From NCBI GenBank assembly GCA_964017235.1, contig OZ024933.1, forward strand, positions 58,014,255-58,078,254: 64,000 bases of DNA, written 5' to 3'. This document shows positions 1 through 11,501 of the stretch, one piece after another; the stretch's first letter is position 1; the number at the start of each line of letters is the position of its first letter. The stretch comes from Sabellastarte sp. h YS-2021 (lineage: Eukaryota > Annelida > Polychaeta > Sabellida > Sabellidae). A model generated the notes under the pieces. That model worked only from the letters and a program-made list of their open reading frames with translations. It made no database searches and had not been told where the DNA came from. The translations under genes were made by a program, and so were the position numbers.

Positions 1-26
1 TCAATACAGACGGACTCAACTCTTTT
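1..26 (+). pseudogene. 7SL-like copy 0, 3' end only (cut by window edge)
   Basis: The last 26 nt of the 7SL-like segment, ending in the TCTTTT tract. Confidence 0.8.
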
Positions 27-491
27 ACCCTTTCTCAGTAATTTGTTTTTATTTGCAGAGATGCTGATGTTTCATTCACATTCTTATTGCTGTCATATAC
101 AGTTCACACAAATGTCATTCCAATTAAATAGCCTACAAATGCATGAACATCATTAGTTTTATTTGTACTCGCTAAATACATGCAGAATTCAGTACTTGCA
201 TGAAAAGAACATCTAAAATAGTACTGATACAGATTGACAAGGTTTGAAATTAATTTGGAATTTGTAACAATATATTTTTGTATGAATAAAAATGTTTAAA
301 TTGAAATTTCTAACACATATGACTGCTTTCACTTTTATAACTGCATGAATTTATATAGCAGTGTGTTCAAAAGAAATATGTGCACGAGTACATTGTGGTC
401 TCATCTCCCATACAGAACACTCTTGTCTTTCTCACAACAAAAATATTGATCAATTTTGATGTCAAAGACTAGTCAGACAGCACTGTCTAAT

Positions 492-791
492 GGCTGGGAG
501 TTGTGGCGTGCTCCTGTAATCCAGTTACTTGGAAGCCTGAGTTGAAGGACATCTTGAGGGTAGGAGCTCTGCTGGTTACCTTCCTATGTTGATCAGGTGT
601 CTGCACTAAGCTGTGCATCAATATGGTGGCCCTGGTGGAGACTTGGGTCACCAGGTTGTATAATGAGGGAGGTACAGGCTCAGGGTGGAAACACAGCAGG
701 CAGAAGTCTCCGTGTACAGCAGTAGTTAGATTGCACTTGTGAATAGGAGATATCTGGTAGCCTACTCAATACAGACGGACTCAACTCTTTT
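492..791 (+). pseudogene. 7SL-like copy 1
   Basis: Haplotype C/C/G/A/G/GG. Has a private G-to-T change in AGTAGTTAGA near 727, which also breaks the reading frame seen in the other units. Confidence 0.9.
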
Positions 792-1268
792 ACCCTTTCT
801 CAGTAATTTGTTTTTATTTGCAGAGATGCTGATGTTTCATTCACATTCTTATTGCTGTCATATACAGTTCACACAAATGTCATTCCAATTAAATAGCCTA
901 CAAATGCATGAACATCATTAGTTTTATTTGTACTCGCTAAATACACGCAGAATTCAGTACTTGCATGAAAAGAACATCTAAAATAGTACTGATACAGATT
1001 GACAAGGTTTGAAATTAATTTGGAATTTGTAACAATATATTTTTGTATGAATAAAAATGTTTAAATTGAAATTTCTAACACATATGACTGCTTTCACTTT
1101 TATAACTGCATGAATTTATATAGCAGTGTGTTCAAAAGAAATATGTGCACGAGTACATTGTGGTCTCATCTCCCATACAGAACACTCTTGTCTTTCTCAC
1201 AACAAAAATATTGATCTATTTTGATGTCAAAGACCAGTCAGACAGCACTGTCTAATGGCTGGGAGTTG

Positions 1269-1279
1269 TGGCGTGCTCC
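1269..1279 (+). promoter_or_regulatory. A-box-like internal Pol III promoter element (reference copy)
   Basis: TGGCGTGCTCC sits 13 nt into the 7SL-like segment, where the 7SL A box lies. It keeps the TGGC start of the A-box consensus. The same element is present in nearly every copy, with CG changed to CA in copies 29, 37 and 48. Activity is not shown by sequence alone. Confidence 0.4.
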
Positions 1280-1548
1280 TGTAATCCAGTTACTTGGAAG
1301 CCTGAGTTGAAGGACATCTTGAGGGTAGGAGCTCTGCTGGTTACCTTCCTATGTTGATCAGGTGTCTGCACTAAGCTGTGCATCAATATGGTGGCCCTGG
1401 TGGAGACTTGGGTCACCAGGTTGTATAATGAGGGAGGTACAGGCTCAGGGTGGAAACACAGCAGGCAGAAGTCTCCGTGTACAGCAGTAGTGAGATTGCA
1501 CTTGTGAATAGGAGATATCTGGTAGCCTACTCAATACAGACGGACTCA

Positions 1549-1556
1549 ACTCTTTT
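1549..1556 (+). terminator. Possible Pol III terminator at 7SL-like 3' end
   Basis: ACTCTTTT closes the 7SL homology, and the T4 run lies where the natural 7SL gene has its Pol III terminator. It recurs at the end of every copy. There is no poly(A) tail after it. Confidence 0.45.
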
Positions 1557-2021
1557 ACCCTTTCTCAGTAATTTGTTTTTATTTGCAGAGATGCTGATGT
1601 TTCATTCACATTCTTATTGCTGTCATATACAGTTCACACAAATGTCATTCCAATTAAATAGCCTACAAATGCATGAACATCATTAGTTTTATTTGTACTC
1701 GCTAAATACACGCAGAATTCAGTACTTGCATGAAAAGAAAATCTAAAATAGTACTGATACAGATTGACAAGGTTTGAAATTAATTTGGAATTTGTAACAA
1801 TATATTTTTGTATGAATAAAAATGTTTAAATTGAAATTTCTAACACATATGACTGCTTTCACTTTTATAACTGCATGAATTTATATAGCAGTGTGTTCAA
1901 AAGAAATATGTGCACGAGTACATTGTGGTCTCATCTCCCATACAGAACACTCTTGTCTTTCTCACAACAAAAATATTGATCTATTTTGATGTCAAAGACC
2001 AGTCAGACAGCACTGTCTAAT
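1557..2021 (+). repeat. AT-rich spacer, reference 465-bp form
   Basis: I do not recognise this stretch as any named transposon. It is AT-rich and holds GAATTC at 1715-1720, AATAAA at 1815-1820, a direct repeat of TTTGTA around the short AT-rich tract near 1795-1811, and TGATGTCA at 1987-1994. It has no credible gene: the recurring 78-codon frame that enters it starts at GTG or TTG inside the 7SL part. This description applies to all spacers unless listed separately. Confidence 0.85.
1987..1994 (+). promoter_or_regulatory. CRE/ATF-like site upstream of 7SL-like copy (reference)
   Basis: TGATGTCA differs from the palindromic CRE TGACGTCA by one C-to-T change at the CpG. It lies 35 to 28 bp before the 7SL-like start. 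Functional human 7SL genes use an upstream ATF/CRE site plus a TATA-like element, reported somewhat further upstream. The octamer recurs in front of nearly every copy; copies 39 and 71 have neighbouring changes. Confidence 0.4.
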
Positions 2022-2321
2022 GGCTGGGAGTTGTGGCGTGCTCCTGTAATCCAGTTACTTGGAAGCCTGAGTTGAAGGACATCTTGAGGGTAGGAGCTCT
2101 GCTGGTTACCTTCCTATGTTGATCAGGTGTCTGCACTAAGCTGTGCATCAATATGGTGGCCCTGGTGGAGACTTGGGTCACCAGGTTGTATAATGAGGGA
2201 GGTACAGGCTCAGGGTGGAAACACAGCAGGCAGAAGTCTCCGTGTACAGCAGTAGTGAGATTGCACTTGTGAATAGGAGATATCTGGTAGCCTACTCAAT
2301 ACAGACGGACTCAACTCTTTT
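2022..2321 (+). pseudogene. 7SL-like copy 3
   Basis: Haplotype C/C/G/A/G/GG. The following spacer has a private ACACACGC near 2470. Confidence 0.9.
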
Positions 2322-2786
2322 ACCCTTTCTCAGTAATTTGTTTTTATTTGCAGAGATGCTGATGTTTCATTCACATTCTTATTGCTGTCATATACAGTTC
2401 ACACAAATGTCATTCCAATTAAATAGCCTACAAATGCATGAACATCATTAGTTTTATTTGTACTCGCTAAACACACGCAGAATTCAGTACTTGCATGAAA
2501 AGAACATCTAAAATAGTACTGATACAGATTGACAAGGTTTGAAATTAATTTGGAATTTGTAACAATATATTTTTGTATGAATAAAAATGTTTAAATTGAA
2601 ATTTCTAACACATATGACTGCTTTCACTTTTATAACTGCATGAATTTATATAGCAGTGTGTTCAAAAGAAATATGTGCACGAGTACATTGTGGTCTCATC
2701 TCCCATACAGAACACTCTTGTCTTTCTCACAACAAAAATATTGATCAATTTTGATGTCAAAGACCAGTCAGACAGCACTGTCTAAT

Positions 2787-3086
2787 GGCTGGGAGTTGTG
2801 GCGTGCTCCTGTAATCCAGTTACTTGGAAGCCTGAGTTGAAGGACATCTTGAGGGTAGGAGCTCTGCTGGTTACCTTCCTATGTTGATCAGGTGTCTGCA
2901 CTAAGCTGTGCATCAATATGGTGGCCCTGGTGGAGACTTGGGTCACCAGGTTGTATAATGAGGGAGGTACAGGCTCAGGGTGGAAACACAGCAGGCAGAA
3001 GTCTCCGTGTACAGCAGTAGTGAGATTGCACTTGTGAATAGGAGATATCTGGTAGCCTACTCAATACAGACGGACTCAACTCTTTT
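2787..3086 (+). pseudogene. 7SL-like copy 4
   Basis: Haplotype C/C/G/A/G/GG; plain type A. Confidence 0.9.
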
Positions 3087-3551
3087 ACCCTTTCTCAGTA
3101 ATTTGTTTTTATTTGCAGAGATGCTGATGTTTCATTCACATTCTTATTGCTGTCATATACAGTTCACACAAATGTCATTCCAATTAAATAGCCTACAAAT
3201 GCATGAACATCATTAGTTTTATTTGTACTCGCTAAATACACGCAGAATTCAGTACTTGCATGAAAAGAACATCTAAAATAGTACTGATACAGATTGACAA
3301 GGTTTGAAATTAATTTGGAATTTGTAACAATATATTTTTGTATGAATAAAAATGTTTAAATTGAAATTTCTAACACATATGACTGCTTTCACTTTTATAA
3401 CTGCATGAATTTATATAGCAGTGTGTTCAAAAGAAATATGTGCACGAGTACATTGTGGTCTCATCTCCCATACAGAACACTCTTGTCTTTCTCACAACAA
3501 AAATATTGATCTATTTTGATGTCAAAGACCAGTCAGACAGCACTGTCTAAT

Positions 3552-3851
3552 GGCTGGGAGTTGTGGCGTGCTCCTGTAATCCAGTTACTTGGAAGCCTGA
3601 GTTGAAGGACATCTTGAGGGTAGGAGCTCTGCTGGTTACCTTCCTATGTTGATCAGGTGTCTGCACTAAGCTGTGCATCAATATGGTGGCCCTGGTGGAG
3701 ACTTGGGTCACCAGGTTGTATAATGAGGGAGGTACAGGCTCAGGGTGGAAACACAGCAGGCAGAAGTCTCCGTGTACAGCAGTAGTGAGATTGCACTTGT
3801 GAATAGGAGATATCTGGTAGCCTACTCAATACAGACGGACTCAACTCTTTT
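3552..3851 (+). pseudogene. 7SL-like copy 5
   Basis: Haplotype C/C/G/A/G/GG. Its spacer shares a C-to-A change (4035) with the spacer of copy 2 (1740), 2295 bp or three units away. Confidence 0.9.
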
Positions 3852-4316
3852 ACCCTTTCTCAGTAATTTGTTTTTATTTGCAGAGATGCTGATGTTTCAT
3901 TCACATTCTTATTGCTGTCATATACAGTTCACACAAATGTCATTCCAATTAAATAGCCTACAAATGCATGAACATCATTAGTTTTATTTGTACTCGCTAA
4001 ATACACGCAGAATTCAGTACTTGCATGAAAAGAAAATCTAAAATAGTACTGATACAGATTGACAAGGTTTGAAATTAATTTGGAATTTGTAACAATATAT
4101 TTTTGTATGAATAAAAATGTTTAAATTGAAATTTCTAACACATATGACTGCTTTCACTTTTATAACTGCATGAATTTATATAGCAGTGTGTTCAAAAGAA
4201 ATATGTGCACGAGTACATTGTGGTCTCATCTCCCATACAGAACACTCTTGTCTTTCTCACAACAAAAATATTGATCTATTTTGATGTCAAAGACCAGTCA
4301 GACAGCACTGTCTAAT

Positions 4317-4616
4317 GGCTGGGAGTTGTGGCGTGCTCCTGTAATCCAGTTACTTGGAAGCCTGAGTTGAAGGACATCTTGAGGGTAGGAGCTCTGCTGG
4401 TTACCTTCCTATGTTGATCAGGTGTCTGCACTAAGCTGTGCATCAATATGGTGGTCCTGGTGGAGACTTGGGTCACCAGATTGTATAATGAGGGATGTAC
4501 AGGCTCAGATTGGAAACACAGCAGGCAGAAGTCTCCGTGTACAGCAGTAGTGAGATTGCACTTGTGAATAGGAGATATCTGGTAGCCTACTCAATACAGA
4601 CGGACTCAACTCTTTT
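4317..4616 (+). pseudogene. 7SL-like copy 6 (A/B mosaic)
   Basis: Haplotype C/T/A/A/T/AT. Type A at the first site and type B at 139, 164 and 193-194: the leftmost appearance of type B alleles. Confidence 0.9.
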
Positions 4617-5081
4617 ACCCTTTCTCAGTAATTTGTTTTTATTTGCAGAGATGCTGATGTTTAATTCACATTCTTATTGCTGCCATATACAGTTCACACA
4701 AATGTCATTCCAATTAAATAGCCTACAAATGCATGAACATCATTAGTTTTATTTGTACTCGCTAAATACACGCAGAATTCAGTACTTGCATGAAAAGAAC
4801 ATCTAAAATAGTACTGATACAGATTGACAAGGTTTGAAATTAATTTGGAATTTGTAACAATATATTTTTGTATGAATAAAAATGTTTAAATTGAAATTTC
4901 TAACACATATGACTGCTTTCACTTTTATAACTGCATGAATTTATACAGCAGTGTGTTCAAAAGAAATATGTGCACGAGTACATTGTGGTCTCATCTCCCA
5001 TACAGAACACTCTTGTCTTTCTCACAACAAAAATATTGATCTATTTTGATGTCAAAGACCAGTCAGACAGCACTGTGTAAT

Positions 5082-5381
5082 GGCTGGGAGTTGTGGCGCG
5101 CTCCTGTAATCCAGTTACTTGGAAGCCTGAGTTGAAGGACATCTTGAGGGTAGGAGCTCTGCTGGTTACCTTCCTATGTTGATCAGGTGTCTGCACTAAG
5201 CTGTGCATCAATATGGTGGCCCTGGTGGAGACTTGGGTCACCAGGTTGTATAATGAGGGAGGTACAGGCTCAGGGTGGAAACACAGCAGGCAGAAGTCTC
5301 CGTGTACAGCAGTAGTGAGATTGCACTTGTGAATAGGAGATATCTGGTAGCCTACTCAATACAGACGGACTCAACTCTTTT
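5082..5381 (+). pseudogene. 7SL-like copy 7
   Basis: Haplotype C/C/G/A/G/GG. Carries GGCGCGCTCC, restoring the GGCGCG of canonical 7SL. The base run just upstream is GTGTAATGG instead of GTCTAATGG. Confidence 0.9.
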
Positions 5382-5846
5382 ACCCTTTCTCAGTAATTTG
5401 TTTTTATTTGCAGAGATGCTGATGTTTCATTCACATTCTTATTGCTGTCATATACAGTTCACACAAATGTCATTCCAATTAAATAGCCTACAAATGCATG
5501 AACATCATTAGTTTTATTTGTACTCGCTAAATACACGCAGAATTCAGTACTTGCATGAAAAGAACATCTAAAATAGTACTGATACAGATTGACAAGGTTT
5601 GAAATTAATTTGGAATTTGTAACAATATATTTTTGTATGAATAAAAATGTTTAAATTGAAATTTCTAACACATATGACTGCTTTCACTTTTATAACTGCA
5701 TGAATTTATATAGCAGTGTGTTCAAAAGAAATATGTGCACGAGTACATTGTGGTCTCATCTCCCATACAGAACACTCTTGTCTTTCTCACAACAAAAATA
5801 TTGATCAATTTTGATGTCAAAGACCAGTCAGACAGCACTGTCTAAT

Positions 5847-6146
5847 GGCTGGGAGTTGTGGCGTGCTCCTGTAATCCAGTTACTTGGAAGCCTGAGTTGA
5901 AGGACATCTTGAGGGTAGGAGCTCTGCTGGTTACCTTCCTATGTTGATCAGGTGTCTGCACTAAGCTGTGCATCAATATGGTGGCCCTGGTGGAGACTTG
6001 GGTCACCAGGTTGTATAATGAGGGATGTACAGGCTCAGGGTGGAAACACAGCAGGCAGAAGTCTCCGTGTACAGCAGTAGTGAGATTGCACTTGTGAATA
6101 GGAGATATCTGGTAGCCTACTCAATACAGACGGACTCAACTCTTTT
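5847..6146 (+). pseudogene. 7SL-like copy 8
   Basis: Haplotype C/C/G/A/T/GG. First unit of a 4-unit block repeated 3060 bp downstream. Confidence 0.9.
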
Positions 6147-6611
6147 ACCCTTTCTCAGTAATTTGTTTTTATTTGCAGAGATGCTGATGTTTAATTCACA
6201 TTCTTATTGCTGTCATATACAGTTCACACAAATGTCATTCCAATTAAATAGCCTACAAATGCATGAACATCATTAGTTTTATTTGTACTCGCTAAATACA
6301 CGCAGAATTCAGTACTTGCATGAAAAGAACATCTAAAATAGTACTGATACAGATTGACAAGGTTTGAAATTAATTTGGAATTTGTAACAATATATTTTTG
6401 TATGAATAAAAATGTTTAAATTGAAATTTCTAACACATATGACTGCTTTCACTTTTATAACTGCATGAATTTATACAGCAGTGTGTTCAAAAGAAATATG
6501 TGCACGAGTACATTGTGGTCTCATCTCCCATACAGAACACTCTTGTCTTTCTCACAACAAAAATATTGATCTATTTTGATGTCAAAGACCAGTCAGACAG
6601 CACTGTGTAAT

Positions 6612-6911
6612 GGCTGGGAGTTGTGGCGTGCTCCTGTAATCCAGTTACTTGGAAGCCTGAGTTGAAGGACATCTTGAGGGTAGGAGCTCTGCTGGTTACC
6701 TTCCTATGTTGATCAGGTGTCTGCACTAAGCTGTGCATCAATATGGTGGCCCTGGTGGAGACTTGGGTCACCAGGTTGTATAATGAGGGAGGTACAGGCT
6801 CAGGGTGGAAACACAGCAGGCAGAAGTCTCCGTGTACAGCAGTAGTGAGATTGCACTTGTGAATAGGAGATATCTGGTAGCCTACTCAATACAGACGGAC
6901 TCAACTCTTTT
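6612..6911 (+). pseudogene. 7SL-like copy 9
   Basis: Haplotype C/C/G/A/G/GG. Preceded by the GTGTAATGG variant. Confidence 0.9.
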
Positions 6912-7376
6912 ACCCTTTCTCAGTAATTTGTTTTTATTTGCAGAGATGCTGATGTTTCATTCACATTCTTATTGCTGTCATATACAGTTCACACAAATGT
7001 CATTCCAATTAAATAGCCTACAAATGCATGAACATCATTAGTTTTATTTGTACTCGCTAAATACACGCAGAATTCAGTACTTGCATGAAAAGAACATCTA
7101 AAATAGTACTGATACAGATTGACAAGGTTTGAAATTAATTTGGAATTTGTAACAATATATTTTTGTATGAATAAAAATGTTTAAATTGAAATTTCTAACA
7201 CATATGACTGCTTTGACTTTTATAACTGCATGAATTTATACAGCAGTGTGTTCAAAAGAAATATGTGCACGAGTACATTGTGGTCTCATCTCCCATACAG
7301 AACACTCTTGTCTTTCTCACAACAAAAATATTGATCTATTTTGATGTCAAAGACCAGTCAGACAGCACTGTGTAAT

Positions 7377-7676
7377 GGCTGGGAGTTGTGGCGTGCTCCT
7401 GTAATCCAGTTACTTGGAAGCCTGAGTTGAAGGACATCTTGAGGGTAGGAGCTCTGCTGGTTACCTTCCTATGTTGATCAGGTGTCTGCACTAAGCTGTG
7501 CATCAATATGGTGGCCCTGGTGGAGACTTGGGTCACCAGGTTGTATAATGAGGGAGGTACAGGCTCAGGGTGGAAACACAGCAGGCAGAAGTCTCCGTGT
7601 ACAGCAGTAGTGAGATTGCACTTGTGAATAGGAGATATCTGGTAGCCTACTCAATACAGACGGACTCAACTCTTTT
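7377..7676 (+). pseudogene. 7SL-like copy 10
   Basis: Haplotype C/C/G/A/G/GG. Preceded by GTGTAATGG and by the rare CTTTGACTT spacer allele. Confidence 0.9.
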
Positions 7677-8141
7677 ACCCTTTCTCAGTAATTTGTTTTT
7701 ATTTGCAGAGATGCTGATGTTTCATTCACATTCTTATTGCTGTCATATACAGTTCACACAAATGTCATTCCAATTAAATAGCCTACAAATGCATGAACAT
7801 CATTAGTTTTATTTGTACTCGCTAAATACACGCAGAATTCAGTACTTGCATGAAAAGAACATCTAAAATAGTACTGATACAGATTGACAAGGTTTGAAAT
7901 TAATTTGGAATTTGTAACAATATATTTTTGTATGAATAAAAATGTTTAAATTGAAATTTCTAACACATATGACTGCTTTCACTTTTATAACTGCATGAAT
8001 TTATATAGCAGTGTGTTCAAAAGAAATATGTGCACGAGTACATTGTGGTCTCATCTCCCATACAGAACACTCTTGTCTTTCTCACAACAAAAATATTGAT
8101 CTATTTTGATGTCAAAGACCAGTCAGACAGCACTGTCTAAT

Positions 8142-8441
8142 GGCTGGGAGTTGTGGCGTGCTCCTGTAATCCAGTTACTTGGAAGCCTGAGTTGAAGGAC
8201 ATCTTGAGGGTAGGAGCTCTGCTGGTTACCTTCCTATGTTGATCAGGTGTCTGCACTAAGCTGTGCATCAATATGGTGGCCCTGGTGGAGACTTGGGTCA
8301 CCAGGTTGTATAATGAGGGACGTACAGGCTCAGGTTGGAAACACAGCAGGCAGAAGTCTCCGTGTACAGCAGTAGTGAGATTGCACTTGTGAATAGGAGA
8401 TATCTGGTAGCCTACTCAATACAGACGGACTCAACTCTTTT
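8142..8441 (+). pseudogene. 7SL-like copy 11
   Basis: Haplotype C/C/G/A/C/GT. The GT form at 193-194 is shared with copies 15, 32 and 53. Confidence 0.9.
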
Positions 8442-8906
8442 ACCCTTTCTCAGTAATTTGTTTTTATTTGCAGAGATGCTGATGTTTCATTCACATTCTT
8501 ATTGCTGTCATATACAGTTCACACAAATGTCATTCCAATTAAATAGCCTACAAATGCATGAACATCATTAGTTTTATTTGTACTCGCTAAATACATGCAG
8601 AATTCAGTACTTGCATGAAAAGAACATCTAAAATAGTACTGATACAGATTGACAAGGTTTGAAATTAATTTGGAATTTGTAACAATATATTTTTGTATGA
8701 ATAAAAATGTTTAAATTGAAATTTCTAACACATATGACTGCTTTCACTTTTATAACTGCATGAATTTATATAGCAGTGTGTTCAAAAGAAATATGTGCAC
8801 GAGTACATTGTGGTCTCATCTCCCATACAGAACACTCTTGTCTTTCTCACAACAAAAATATTGATCAATTTTGATGTCAAAGACCAGTCAGACAGCACTG
8901 TCTAAT

Positions 8907-9206
8907 GGCTGGGAGTTGTGGCGTGCTCCTGTAATCCAGTTACTTGGAAGCCTGAGTTGAAGGACATCTTGAGGGTAGGAGCTCTGCTGGTTACCTTCCT
9001 ATGTTGATCAGGTGTCTGCACTAAGCTGTGCATCAATATGGTGGCCCTGGTGGAGACTTGGGTCACCAGGTTGTATAATGAGGGATGTACAGGCTCAGGG
9101 TGGAAACACAGCAGGCAGAAGTCTCCGTGTACAGCAGTAGTGAGATTGCACTTGTGAATAGGAGATATCTGGTAGCCTACTCAATACAGACGGACTCAAC
9201 TCTTTT
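8907..9206 (+). pseudogene. 7SL-like copy 12
   Basis: Haplotype C/C/G/A/T/GG; counterpart of copy 8. Confidence 0.9.
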
Positions 9207-9671
9207 ACCCTTTCTCAGTAATTTGTTTTTATTTGCAGAGATGCTGATGTTTAATTCACATTCTTATTGCTGTCATATACAGTTCACACAAATGTCATTC
9301 CAATTAAATAGCCTACAAATGCATGAACATCATTAGTTTTATTTGTACTCGCTAAATACACGCAGAATTCAGTACTTGCATGAAAAGAACATCTAAAATA
9401 GTACTGATACAGATTGACAAGGTTTGAAATTAATTTGGAATTTGTAACAATATATTTTTGTATGAATAAAAATGTTTAAATTGAAATTTCTAACACATAT
9501 GACTGCTTTCACTTTTATAACTGCATGAATTTATACAGCAGTGTGTTCAAAAGAAATATGTGCACGAGTACATTGTGGTCTCATCTCCCATACAGAACAC
9601 TTTTGTCTTTCTCACAACAAAAATATTGATCTATTTTGATGTCAAAGACCAGTCAGACAGCACTGTGTAAT

Positions 9672-9971
9672 GGCTGGGAGTTGTGGCGTGCTCCTGTAAT
9701 CCAGTTACTTGGAAGCCTGAGTTGAAGGACATCTTGAGGGTAGGAGCTCTGCTGGTTACCTTCCTATGTTGATCAGGTGTCTGCACTAAGCTGTGCATCA
9801 ATATGGTGGCCCTGGTGGAGACTTGGGTCACCAGGTTGTATAATGAGGGAGGTACAGGCTCAGGGTGGAAACACAGCAGGCAGAAGTCTCCGTGTACAGC
9901 AGTAGTGAGATTGCACTTGTGAATAGGAGATATCTGGTAGCCTACTCAATACAGACGGACTCAACTCTTTT
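9672..9971 (+). pseudogene. 7SL-like copy 13
   Basis: Haplotype C/C/G/A/G/GG; counterpart of copy 9. Confidence 0.9.
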
Positions 9972-10436
9972 ACCCTTTCTCAGTAATTTGTTTTTATTTG
10001 CAGAGATGCTGATGTTTCATTCACATTCTTATTGCTGTCATATACAGTTCACACAAATGTCATTCCAATTAAATAGCCTACAAATGCATGAACATCATTA
10101 GTTTTATTTGTACTCGCTAAATACACGCAGAATTCAGTACTTGCATGAAAAGAACATCTAAAATAGTACTGATACAGATTGACAAGGTTTGAAATTAATT
10201 TGGAATTTGTAACAATATATTTTTGTATGAATAAAAATGTTTAAATTGAAATTTCTAACACATATGACTGCTTTGACTTTTATAACTGCATGAATTTATA
10301 CAGCAGTGTGTTCAAAAGAAATATGTGCACGAGTACATTGTGGTCTCATCTCCCATACAGAACACTCTTGTCTTTCTCACAACAAAAATATTGATCTATT
10401 TTGATGTCAAAGACCAGTCAGACAGCACTGTGTAAT

Positions 10437-10736
10437 GGCTGGGAGTTGTGGCGTGCTCCTGTAATCCAGTTACTTGGAAGCCTGAGTTGAAGGACATCTT
10501 GAGGGTAGGAGCTCTGCTGGTTACCTTCCTATGTTGATCAGGTGTCTGCACTAAGCTGTGCATCAATATGGTGGCCCTGGTGGAGACTTGGGTCACCAGG
10601 TTGTATAATGAGGGACGTACAGGCTCAGGGTGGAAACACAGCAGGCAGAAGTCTCCGTGTACAGCAGTAGTGAGATTGCACTTGTGAATAGGAGATATCT
10701 GGTAGCCTACTCAATACAGACGGACTCAACTCTTTT
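10437..10736 (+). pseudogene. 7SL-like copy 14
   Basis: Haplotype C/C/G/A/C/GG; counterpart of copy 10 but with C at position 180. Confidence 0.9.
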
Positions 10737-11201
10737 ACCCTTTCTCAGTAATTTGTTTTTATTTGCAGAGATGCTGATGTTTCATTCACATTCTTATTGC
10801 TGTCATATACAGTTCACACAAATGTCATTCCAATTAAATAGCCTACAAATGCATGAACATCATTAGTTTTATTTGTACTCGCTAAATACACGCAGAATTC
10901 AGTACTTGCATGAAAAGAACATCTAAAATAGTACTGATACAGATTGACAAGGTTTGAAATTAATTTGGAATTTGTAACAATATATTTTTGTATGAATAAA
11001 AATGTTTAAATTGAAATTTCTAACACATATGACTGCTTTCACTTTTATAACTGCATGAATTTATATAGCAGTGTGTTCAAAAGAAATATGTGCACGAGTA
11101 CATTGTGGTCTCATCTCCCATACAGAACACTCTTGTCTTTCTCACAACAAAAATATTGATCTATTTTGATGTCAAAGACCAGTCAGACAGCACTGTCTAA
11201 T

Positions 11202-11501
11202 GGCTGGGAGTTGTGGCGTGCTCCTGTAATCCAGTTACTTGGAAGCCTGAGTTGAAGGACATCTTGAGGGTAGGAGCTCTGCTGGTTACCTTCCTATGTT
11301 GATCAGGTGTCTGCACTAAGCTGTGCATCAATATGGTGGCCCTGGTGGAGACTTGGGTCACCAGGTTGTATAATGAGGGACGTACAGGCTCAGGTTGGAA
11401 ACACAGCAGGCAGAAGTCTCCGTGTACAGCAGTAGTGAGATTGCACTTGTGAATAGGAGATATCTGGTAGCCTACTCAATACAGACGGACTCAACTCTTT
11501 T
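11202..11501 (+). pseudogene. 7SL-like copy 15
   Basis: Haplotype C/C/G/A/C/GT; counterpart of copy 11. Confidence 0.9.

Larger units (their letters stand above)
1257..1556 (+). pseudogene. 7SL (SRP) RNA-like copy 2, reference copy described in full
   Basis: 7SL RNA is the scaffold of the signal recognition particle, which pauses translation and docks secretory ribosomes at the ER. This segment is 300 nt long; human 7SL is about 299 nt. In order it shows: an Alu-domain start GGCTGGGAG and GGCGTGCTCCTG; TGTAAT at 1280-1285, matching the SRP9/14-binding loop; the S-domain core GCATCAATATGG at 1380-1391, within a 36-nt stretch that matches human 7SL at 31 positions from memory; GGAG at 1402-1405 where the helix 6 tetraloop (SRP19 site) falls; GGAA at 1452-1455 and AGCAGG at 1460-1465 from helix 8 (SRP54 site); GTGAATAG; and a terminal CTCTTTT. 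It lacks the perfect stem complementarity of a functional 7SL and many ancestral CpGs appear as TG or CA, so I call it a pseudogene. Transcription by Pol III is not excluded. Haplotype C/C/G/A/G/GG. Confidence 0.92.

Noticed and set aside
1257..1556. Alu or B1 SINE
   Set aside because: The segment keeps the whole S domain (GCATCAATATGG, GGAAACACAGCAGG, GTGAATAG) that SINEs lost, and has no dimeric structure or A-rich tail.
1561..1590. Splice-acceptor-like pyrimidine tract ending in TTTGCAG
   Set aside because: It resembles an acceptor, but no donor, exon frame or plausible transcript accompanies it.
1450..1686. A 78-codon reading frame on the + strand repeated in nearly every unit
   Set aside because: It starts at GTG or TTG, begins inside the 7SL S domain and runs into the spacer, and has no recognisable domain. 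Its conservation follows from array homogeneity. Copy 1 carries an in-frame stop, and units 76 and 80 end it early.
1815..1820. AATAAA polyadenylation signal
   Set aside because: Expected by chance in AT-rich sequence. No gene ends here, and several units have lost it.
5041..5241. A 66-codon minus-strand frame across the 7SL-like segment, open only in some units
   Set aside because: It exists only where GTCTAATGG reads GTGTAATGG, which removes a stop. It is antisense to a structured RNA relative and shows no coding constraint.
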